A stretch of 12,850 nt of DNA from Clostridia bacterium (GTDB lineage: Bacteria > Bacillota > Clostridia > Christensenellales > Aristaeellaceae). The stretch spans positions 1-12,850 of the forward strand of contig JAKSQG010000033.1 of assembly GCA_024404275.1 (NCBI GenBank). Direction: 5' to 3'. The position numbers and the translations under genes were made by a program. A model generated the notes under the pieces. The model saw only the letters and a list, made by a program, of their open reading frames with translations. It searched no databases and was not told the DNA's origin. Shown in pieces: positions 1-5,566 of the stretch; position 1 is the first letter of the stretch; each line of letters starts with the position of its first letter.

Positions 1-660
1 GGTTGTGAACCATACTTCAGCGCTTTTGGAGCTTATGTGTTTTTTTGCTCGGAAAGAAATAATATTTTGCGTTACTCTTGCAGCACGAATGAGTGTGTTT
101 GTATCTATCGGGTGTCATATACTGATCAATTACTGTCATATGATCTCTACAATGATCAATTGTTAGTCGTTCTCAATTCCTCATCCACCGCGGAACACAA
201 GGGCTTTGATACTGTTTCAATTAATGGCAAAATAATCGGATCCGCACGTTATAATAACAGTATAGATCGATGGGGCAGTTCAATAAGCGGAAAATGGTTA
301 GACAAAGATCATGTATTTCTTATGCATGCGTCCAGTTTCAACACACCGTATGATGTTATCCAGATGTTACCGTCCAACACGAGAGGCACCATTGATACGG
401 ATGCTTTTGTCACAAAGAAAGAGAAGACAGCAAAAGGTCTCTATGAGCTCTATATGTCACCCAATCGCAGCTTTTTTGCCTTTGTATGGATGGATGCAAT
501 GAGTTTTGGTCGTTATTGTATAGAAATCTGTGAATCAAAAAGCCTAAAGACAATGAGCGAGTACCAGGTTGACTTTTTCAAGAGCCTTGCTTTTTCTGAT
601 GATGAGAAGCAAATGTTTGTTTTTTCTGATGAATATATCAAAATCGAATTGTCGCGGTAA
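1..660 (+). CDS. Hypothetical protein, 5' end outside window
   Basis: The reading frame is open from base 1 to the TAA at 658-660, so the gene very likely starts upstream of the window. A GTG at 37 could be read as a start but has no good ribosome-binding site. The visible 219 residues have no signal peptide or membrane segment. They alternate short hydrophobic strands with polar turns, for example 'KDHVFLMHASSF', 'SFFAFVWMDAM' and 'KSLAFSDDEKQMFVFSDEY'. That pattern, with repeated 'F.FSDD' or 'M.FVFS'-like strands, resembles blades of a beta-propeller (WD40/TolB-like), but I cannot name a family. Its base composition is visibly more AT-rich than the operon downstream, which may indicate a different origin. 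It converges on the minus-strand SH3b gene and shares its terminator. The coding call is solid; function is unknown. Confidence 0.7.
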   Translation, partial: GCEPYFSAFGAYVFFCSERNNILRYSCSTNECVCIYRVSYTDQLLSYDLYNDQLLVVLNSSSTAEHKGFDTVSINGKIIGSARYNNSIDRWGSSISGKWLDKDHVFLMHASSFNTPYDVIQMLPSNTRGTIDTDAFVTKKEKTAKGLYELYMSPNRSFFAFVWMDAMSFGRYCIEICESKSLKTMSEYQVDFFKSLAFSDDEKQMFVFSDEYIKIELSR

Positions 661-789
661 ATGACCTTTTCTTCTTCAACTGCAAAACAATGAATTCGGA
701 TACAGCAGATTCATACGGTGATTTTGGATATAACAAGAGTCATCCAATCAAATTGTGTTTACTCACATTCTTCGCAGATGCTCTTTGAA

Positions 790-821
790 AAAAGACGGGG
801 AACCTTTTCTCCCCGTCTTTT
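790..821. terminator. Bidirectional intrinsic terminator between convergent genes
   Basis: A perfect 12-bp stem (790-801 with 810-821, core AAAGACGGGG/CCCCGTCTTT) closes an 8-base loop. Read on the minus strand it ends in six T residues (793-788), so it best serves the gene at 841-2409, whose stop lies about 20 bases away. On the plus strand the stem ends in TTTT and can also stop transcription from the gene ending at 660. The rest of the 180-base gap (661-840) shows nothing else. Confidence 0.85.
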
Positions 822-840
822 GATTAGAGCGAATTGCTTT

Positions 841-2409
841 TTATATGCCATCTGTCAGGGTGATATATTTGGGTAGGACATAGCCGCGGCGGCCGCGGGC
901 CTCGATCAGATACCAGCCGTTCTGTTCGCCGAAAATGAGGACATCGGTGCCGGTATCCCACTCGCCCACTTTGGCGCTGGATTTATCGGGAGCGCAGCGG
1001 ACGGAGATGGCAGTGCTGCCGTTGGTTTTGCCGTTGTAGCTGAGCTTGGCCGTGTGCTCGGGCTCGGTGCCGGGGGTGACAAAGCGAAGGCTGGAGGTGA
1101 GCACATAACCCGTATTGCCGTCGTATACGACTTTGCAGAACTTGCTGCCATACTCCAACACCTGCACCAAATATCCCGCCTTGCAGTGACGGGTCAGATA
1201 GGCGGAGGTGGAGGCAGAGCGGCGCAGGGCAGCGGAGCCCTCCTTGGGCGTGTAGATGACGCCAATCTGTTTATCTTTGGGGACGGTGCTGCCGGCAAAG
1301 AAGTCTTCGGTGGAAATCTCCATGGAACGGCCGCTCAAGGTGACTTTGGAGGTGAGGGTGCCCAGCTGCTTGAGGGTATACTGGACGGGTTTGCTGCTGC
1401 TTGCCGCTTTGGCGAAGGAGGCGGTCTTTGAAGAGGAGGAGTTGCCGGGAACGGCGGTGCTATCGTTGCTTCCATTCAGAGGAAGAACAGGGGCGTTTTG
1501 TGCCGAATAGATGGAAGCGTCTGACACGTTTTGCCCGGAGACAATCGGAGAGGGGACGGTTTCTTCAAGCGCTTCGGAGCCCGAATAACCGTCGTAGAAG
1601 GTCAGTTTTCCGGTCTGCGCGTAACCGACCTTGCCGTTGTAGCTGACTTTGCACCAGCTTTCACCGCGGGAGACGATGTAGAAGTTTTCGGAGTCATAGA
1701 TCTTTTTGACAGCGATGACTGCGGAAGAGGTGCTGGGCTGCTTGTAGATGTTCATGGTGTCGCTGCGGTTGGTCGGCTCGAAATCACCAGAGACGGAGGT
1801 CCATGGATCACCGTCATACACGATCACATAGTTGTCCATGGTTTCATTTGTCCCTTCAGCCTGCATCAGGATGGAGGCACGACCGGGGCTGCGCAGGGTG
1901 ACCATACCGTTGGAATCGACCGTGGCGACGCTTGGATTGTTGGAAGAGTAGACGACCTTTTGTTCGACTCCGTCGATGGTGCAGGTGTGTTTGAAACTGA
2001 TTTTCTGTCCGACGGCGAGGACATTGCCGTGCTGTGCGATCCAGCTGAGCATCTGTGAACTGTTGGCGGATTTTTCCCACTTCCAGTTGACGGTGGGGTC
2101 TTTCTTTGTGACGGTGACATGGATGGTGGTGTTGTAGGTGGTATCGGCGTCGGTGTCATATTCGACCATGTAAACCGTATAATTGCCGGTGTGGTCAAAG
2201 CTCAGGGTACCGCTGAATGTGGACCAGATGCCTTTATTCATGTCCTTGGTGATGGAAACGATTTCGGTGTTGGGTTGGCGTTCCGCGGTGCAGCCCCGGT
2301 CGACCCGGCAGGTCAGATACTGATCGGGACGCTGAATGATGGTATCGGCCAACACACAGGAGGTCATGCTCATCAGGAGACAAAGGACAATGCATGCGAT
2401 TTTTTTCAT
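841..2409 (-). CDS. Secreted SH3b-domain protein with Ig-like (BIG2) domain
   Basis: A 522-residue exported protein. The start at 2409 is preferred over an in-frame upstream start at 2517: an AAAGGAAG ribosome site lies about 7 bases before it, and the protein then begins with a typical signal peptide (two Lys, hydrophobic core at residues 5-17, likely cleavage after Val-Leu-Ala at 21). Cys18 is a weak lipobox alternative. Residues 132-198 look like a BIG2 Ig-like domain ('SSNNPSVATVDSNGMVTL'). Three bacterial SH3 domains follow, at about 217-271, 395-444 and 467-517, each ending in a 'GW/WCKV..NGK.GY' type strand. A Ser/Asn/Pro-rich linker separates the first two (281-340). SH3b domains commonly bind peptidoglycan or cell-wall peptides, so a cell-envelope role is likely. 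No catalytic domain is visible. It is divergent from the T-box operon and shows no functional link to it. Confidence 0.87.
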   Translation of the reverse strand: MKKIACIVLCLLMSMTSCVLADTIIQRPDQYLTCRVDRGCTAERQPNTEIVSITKDMNKGIWSTFSGTLSFDHTGNYTVYMVEYDTDADTTYNTTIHVTVTKKDPTVNWKWEKSANSSQMLSWIAQHGNVLAVGQKISFKHTCTIDGVEQKVVYSSNNPSVATVDSNGMVTLRSPGRASILMQAEGTNETMDNYVIVYDGDPWTSVSGDFEPTNRSDTMNIYKQPSTSSAVIAVKKIYDSENFYIVSRGESWCKVSYNGKVGYAQTGKLTFYDGYSGSEALEETVPSPIVSGQNVSDASIYSAQNAPVLPLNGSNDSTAVPGNSSSSKTASFAKAASSSKPVQYTLKQLGTLTSKVTLSGRSMEISTEDFFAGSTVPKDKQIGVIYTPKEGSAALRRSASTSAYLTRHCKAGYLVQVLEYGSKFCKVVYDGNTGYVLTSSLRFVTPGTEPEHTAKLSYNGKTNGSTAISVRCAPDKSSAKVGEWDTGTDVLIFGEQNGWYLIEARGRRGYVLPKYITLTDGI

Positions 2410-2567
2410 ACTGTTCTTCCTTTCTCGTGTCGGGAATATCGGCGTCAGGGAGAAAAAAACGGCTGGCACAATGCAGCACACAACTATAAAACGTTTCAGA
2501 AACATAATTTGTTGCATGAATTTTATAAAAAAATTAAGGAAATATTTCAGAACGTTACAAAACGAAG

Positions 2568-2597
2568 ATAATACGAACTTTATCGAATGAGAAACAA
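2568..2597 (-). promoter_or_regulatory. Candidate promoter for the SH3b gene
   Basis: On the minus strand, TTGTTT (2597-2592) and TATTAT (2573-2568) are separated by 18 bases, upstream of the gene starting at 2409. This implies a leader of roughly 150 bases. The match is moderate and the region is AT-rich, so other positions are possible, such as TATAGT-like hexamers nearer the gene. Confidence 0.35.
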
Positions 2598-2598
2598 A

Positions 2599-2614
2599 AA
2601 AAGAACGTTCTTTT
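2599..2614. promoter_or_regulatory. 16-bp perfect palindrome between divergent promoters (possible operator)
   Basis: AAAAGAACGTTCTTTT is a perfect inverted repeat with no spacer. It lies 3 bases upstream of the -35 hexamer of the T-box operon (2618-2623) and directly beside the candidate -35 of the divergent gene. Position and symmetry suit a dimeric regulator. A candidate protein is the XRE domain fused to the synthetases, but no copy of the palindrome is seen at the second promoter (5238-5266), so the link is speculative. Confidence 0.4.
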
Positions 2615-2617
2615 ATG

Positions 2618-2646
2618 TTGACATCAATCGGCGTAAGTGTTATATT
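2618..2646 (+). promoter_or_regulatory. Sigma-A type promoter of T-box leader 1
   Basis: A consensus -35 TTGACA (2618-2623), a 17-base spacer and TATATT (2641-2646) with an extended -10 TG at 2638-2639. Transcription would begin near 2653, just before the T-box Stem I. This is close to a perfect vegetative promoter, so control must lie mostly in the leader RNA or at the adjacent palindrome. Confidence 0.87.
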
Positions 2647-2652
2647 AATACT

Positions 2653-2914
2653 CGCAAAAGGTCATGACGAAGAGGGCCTGAGCCGATGTCTTCAGAGAGC
2701 CTGCGGATGGTGCAAGCAGGCGGCGGATGCTCATAGTGCCTATCACTTCCGAACCGGAGATCCGAAAGAAAACCGTAGGCGTCTCCCGTGAGCCCGCGTT
2801 AAGGGATAGGATTTATCAGAATCTGAAGTGGCAGTGAAAGCTGCAATTTGAGTGGTACCGCGGGTATGTGATTATCAGCCCGTCTCAAGCAACAACTTGA
2901 GACGGGCTGTTTTT
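2653..2914 (+). promoter_or_regulatory. T-box riboswitch 1, predicted isoleucine (AUC) specifier
   Basis: The RNA carries the T-box consensus TGGTACCGCG at 2853-2862. TGGT pairs with an A-discriminator NCCA end. Stem I shows the kink-turn ATGAC (2664-2668), a helix GAAG (2669-2672) with CTTC (2746-2749), an S-turn strand AGGGCCT (2673-2679), and the distal double T-loop pieces AGAGAG (2694-2699) and GGTGCAA (2709-2715) around stem GCCTGC/GCAGGC. In known Stem I structures the codon sits one base before the 5-nt helix strand that precedes GA(G/A). Here that codon is ATC (2742-2744) followed by A. A Stem III hairpin GCAG/CTGC lies at 2831-2844. The antiterminator pairs TTGAG (2848-2852) with CTCAA (2884-2888) and CGGG (2861-2864) with CCCG (2879-2882), excluding the terminator. 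Uncharged tRNA-Ile should turn the gene on. The T-box call is very firm; the codon is inferred by hand folding. Confidence 0.95.
2877..2914 (+). terminator. T-box 1 regulated terminator
   Basis: A perfect 13-bp stem (2877-2889 with 2896-2908) with loop CAACAA, followed by G and five T residues (2910-2914). Its 5' arm overlaps the antiterminator arm (2879-2888), so the two folds are mutually exclusive. Confidence 0.93.
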
Positions 2915-2942
2915 CAGCCCAAAAATGAAAAGGAGAAAAGAA

Positions 2943-5219
2943 ATGTCCAACGAAGCCGCCTCCTCCCAGCTGCTGGATGTCGCTCTGCGCATCCGGGAAA
3001 TGCGCGAGATCATCGGCTACAGCACCGCTACGATGGCGAAGCTGACCGATGTGGATGAAAAGACCTATGTTGCTTATGAAAGCGGCAAGGCTGACTTGCC
3101 CTTCACCTTTATGCATAAGTGCGCACTGGCCTTCGGCGTGGAAATCACCGAACTGCTGGAAGGCAGCAGCGCCAAGTTGACCGGCTACACCGTGACCCGT
3201 GCCGGCAAGGGCCCTGTGACTGCCAAAGAAGAGGGCATCACCATTCAGAACATGGCTGCCATGTTCCAAAACAAACTGGCGACTCCCTATTGGTGCACCT
3301 ATACCTATGATGCCGACCTGATTGGCAAGCCCATCCACACCACAACCCATGCCGGTCAGGAATTTGACCTGGTGGTCAGCGGCAGCCTGCGCATCCGCAT
3401 CGGCCAGCATGAAGAAGTGCTGCATGCAGGCGACTCCGTATTTTATAAGAGCTCCACGCCCCACGGCATGATCGCCGTCGATGGCACCGACTGCACCTTT
3501 GTTGCCGTCATCATGGCCAGCAGCGAACGCGAGCAGGTGACCGCCATCAAGCCCACCATCGTTGAGCATACCGACGAAGCCACCGTGTGCCGCGAGTTTA
3601 TCGAGGTACAGGAGGATGAGCAGGGCAGAATGGAGGATATCTCCTTCAAGAACGCCGAACGCTTCAACTTTGCCTTTGATATCGTGGACGGCATTGCCCG
3701 CAAGGATCCTGACAAGCTGGCCATGGTGCATGTGGCCAATGATATGACGGAGCGCCGCTTCACCTTCAAGGATATGAAGGACGCTTCCTCCCAGACGGCC
3801 AACTATTTCACCTCTCTGGGCATCAAGCGCGGCGACCGCGTGATGCTGGTGCTCAAGCGCCACTATCAGTTCTGGTTTGCCATTCTGGCCCTGCACAAGA
3901 TCGGCGCCATCGCCATCCCGGCGACCAACCAGCTGGTGGAGCATGACTTCTCCTACCGCTTTACCGCCGGCGGCGTATCCGCCATCGTCTGCACCTCGGA
4001 CGGCGATACCGCTCATCAGGTCGAACTGGGCGAAAAGTCCAGCGGTCTGAATGTGAAAAAGATCATTGTCGGCGGTCAGAGAGAGGGTTGGTACGACTTT
4101 GACGCTTCCTACGCGCTGTTCTCCCGCCGCTTTGTGCGTACGGCGGATGCTCCCGCAGGTGACGATCCCATGCTGATGTTCTTCACCAGCGGCACCACCG
4201 GCTATCCCAAGATCGCGACTCACAGCTACAAGTACGCGCTGGGTCACTATGTGACGGCCAAGTACTGGCATCTGGTCGAAAGAAACGGTCTGCACTTTAC
4301 CATCAGCGAGACCGGCTGGGGCAAGGCGCTGTGGGGCAAGCTGTATGGACAATGGCTGTGCGAGGGTGCGGTGTTTGTCTATGACTTCGACCGCTTCAAC
4401 GCCGAAAAGATCCTGCCGATGTTCAAAAAGTTCAACATTACCACCTTCTGCGCGCCGCCCACCATGTACCGCATGCTGATCAAGGAAGACTTGTCCAAAT
4501 ACGATCTGTCCTCCATCCATCATGCCACCACCGCCGGCGAGGCGCTGAACCCCGAAGTGTTCTATCAGTTTGAAAAGGCCACCGGTCTGCAGATCGCCGA
4601 GGGCTTCGGTCAGACCGAGACGACGCTGTCCATCGGCAACCTGATGGGCCGCTCCATCAAGCCCGGTTCCATGGGCCGCCCGATCCCCGGCTACGGCGTG
4701 ACGCTGATCGACAGCGACGGTAACCCTGTGGACGACGGTGTCAACGGCGAGATCGTTATCAAGGCCGACCGCCATGCCGAAAGCAAGCGCTGCGGTCTGT
4801 TCCTGGGCTACTACGGCAACGATGAGAAGACCGACGAGGTGTGGCATGACGGCTACTATCACACCGGCGACGTAGCCTGGCGTGATGAGGACGGCTTCTA
4901 CTGGTACGTGGGCCGTGCGGACGACGTTATCAAGTCCTCCGGCTACCGCATCGGACCGTTCGAGATCGAAAACGTCATCATGGAGCTGCCCTACGTGCTG
5001 GAGTGCGGTGTTTCCGCCGCGCCCGATCCCATCCGCGGTCAGGTGGTCAAGGCCAGCATCGTGCTGGTGAAGGGCACCGAAGGCACCGAGGAACTCAAGA
5101 AGGAGATTCAGGACTACGTCAAGTCGCATACGGCGCCGTACAAGTATCCCCGTATCATCGTCTTCCGCGACGAGCTGCCCAAGACGATCAGCGGCAAGAT
5201 CATGCACAACAAGCTGTAA
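2943..5219 (+). CDS. XRE HTH-cupin-acyl-CoA synthetase fusion, Ile T-box controlled
   Basis: A 758-residue protein. ATG 2943 is chosen over ATG 2925 because AAAAGGAG (2928-2935) precedes it by 7 bases. Residues about 14-73 form an XRE helix-turn-helix. Residues about 121-191 form a cupin barrel with candidate metal ligands His136, Glu140 and His174. Residues about 245-758 are an adenylate-forming synthetase of the medium/branched-chain acyl-CoA type: P-loop 'FFTSGTTGYPK' (413-423), 'GFGQTET' (554-560), 'YHTGD' (639-643), hinge near Asp661 and catalytic Lys752 in 'SGK'. The reaction is acid + ATP + CoA to acyl-CoA + AMP + PPi. Gly556 replaces the Trp that closes the pocket of acetyl-CoA synthetase, so acetate is unlikely, and Gly460 leaves more room than Ala467 of the paralogue. 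With the Ile leader, 2-methylbutyrate is the best guess. Odd: the last motif reads 'GKIMH', where Arg is usual for the final residue. Confidence 0.9.
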   Translation: MSNEAASSQLLDVALRIREMREIIGYSTATMAKLTDVDEKTYVAYESGKADLPFTFMHKCALAFGVEITELLEGSSAKLTGYTVTRAGKGPVTAKEEGITIQNMAAMFQNKLATPYWCTYTYDADLIGKPIHTTTHAGQEFDLVVSGSLRIRIGQHEEVLHAGDSVFYKSSTPHGMIAVDGTDCTFVAVIMASSEREQVTAIKPTIVEHTDEATVCREFIEVQEDEQGRMEDISFKNAERFNFAFDIVDGIARKDPDKLAMVHVANDMTERRFTFKDMKDASSQTANYFTSLGIKRGDRVMLVLKRHYQFWFAILALHKIGAIAIPATNQLVEHDFSYRFTAGGVSAIVCTSDGDTAHQVELGEKSSGLNVKKIIVGGQREGWYDFDASYALFSRRFVRTADAPAGDDPMLMFFTSGTTGYPKIATHSYKYALGHYVTAKYWHLVERNGLHFTISETGWGKALWGKLYGQWLCEGAVFVYDFDRFNAEKILPMFKKFNITTFCAPPTMYRMLIKEDLSKYDLSSIHHATTAGEALNPEVFYQFEKATGLQIAEGFGQTETTLSIGNLMGRSIKPGSMGRPIPGYGVTLIDSDGNPVDDGVNGEIVIKADRHAESKRCGLFLGYYGNDEKTDEVWHDGYYHTGDVAWRDEDGFYWYVGRADDVIKSSGYRIGPFEIENVIMELPYVLECGVSAAPDPIRGQVVKASIVLVKGTEGTEELKKEIQDYVKSHTAPYKYPRIIVFRDELPKTISGKIMHNKL
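4923..5153 (+). repeat. C-terminal-domain segment near-identical to 7559-7789
   Basis: This 231-base stretch encodes 77 residues, of which 75 match the paralogue at 7559-7789. The DNA contains uninterrupted identical runs of 47 bases (4929-4975 = 7565-7611) and 39 bases (5115-5153 = 7751-7789). The flanking parts of the two genes are much more diverged, which suggests gene conversion rather than selection alone. Confidence 0.8.
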
Positions 5220-5237
5220 GCAGAACAATAAAAAAAC

Positions 5238-5266
5238 TTGACTTTGAACCGTCGATTTGTTATCAT
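5238..5266 (+). promoter_or_regulatory. Sigma-A type promoter of T-box leader 2
   Basis: TTGACT (5238-5243), 17-base spacer, TATCAT (5261-5266), with extended -10 TG at 5258-5259. The layout is the same as promoter 1 (same spacer and TGT before the -10), consistent with duplication of the whole control unit. No terminator is visible between the stop at 5219 and this promoter. Confidence 0.8.
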
Positions 5267-5272
5267 TCCGTG

Positions 5273-5546
5273 TAACCCGAAAAGCGATGACGGAGAGGAT
5301 CCGAGACAGATCGCGCGCAGAGAGCCGGCAGGTGGTGAAAGACCGGACGCGATGCCAAAGGATTTGTAGCTCCCGAGCCGGAGAGAAGAAAGCACAGGCA
5401 AGTAGACCTCTCCCGTGAAGCCGCGTGAGTGCCGAGGGTTTGACAGAACCCAGGAGTGGTGTATGCCGTAAGGCATGCGCAATTTGAGTGGTACCGCGGG
5501 ATGATGATTCAACCCGTCTCAAAGATCAGCTTTGGGACGGGTTTTT
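5273..5546 (+). promoter_or_regulatory. T-box riboswitch 2, predicted valine (GUA) specifier
   Basis: The T-box consensus TGGTACCGCG is at 5489-5498, inside a 22-base block (5479-5500) identical to leader 1 (2843-2864). Stem I has kink-turn ATGAC (5287-5291), helix GGAG (5292-5295) with CTCC (5370-5373), S-turn strand AGGATCC (5296-5302), and distal loops AGAGAG (5319-5324) and GGTGAAA (5334-5340) joined by GCCGG/CCGG. Aligned to leader 1 and to known T-boxes, the specifier is GTA (5366-5368) followed by G, five bases before GAG. This reads Val. TGT (Cys) would need a one-base shift that breaks the helix spacing. Stem III is ATGCC/GGCAT near 5463-5475. The leader gates the second synthetase and everything co-transcribed to 12207. 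The class is certain; the codon is a little less firm than in leader 1. Confidence 0.94.
5511..5546 (+). terminator. T-box 2 regulated terminator
   Basis: A 14-bp stem (5511-5524 with 5530-5543, one G-T wobble at 5519/5535) with loop ATCAG, running into TTTTT (5542-5546). The arm CCCGTCTCAA is shared with the antiterminator, as in leader 1. Confidence 0.93.
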
Positions 5547-5566
5547 CTGTTCCAGAAGGAGTATTG

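Noticed and set aside
2410..2517. 36-residue upstream extension of the minus-strand SH3b protein
   Set aside because: The internal ATG at 2409 has a clear ribosome site and gives a standard signal peptide; the extension would bury it.
5362..5369. Cysteine (TGT) or phenylalanine (TTT) as specifier of T-box 2
   Set aside because: Either needs a shift relative to the fixed spacing (codon, one base, 5-nt strand, GAG) that leader 1 follows exactly with ATC; GTA keeps the spacing.
2799..5522. 907-codon minus-strand open frame opposite the first synthetase and leader
   Set aside because: It is a codon-bias shadow: no family motifs, and it runs through the T-box leader 2 promoter and terminator, while the plus strand carries a complete enzyme with all motifs.
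5456..5566. N-terminal extension of the second synthetase from an upstream GTG
   Set aside because: It would translate through the T-box core and the terminator hairpin; the ATG at 5567 has an AAGGAG site and aligns with the paralogue start.
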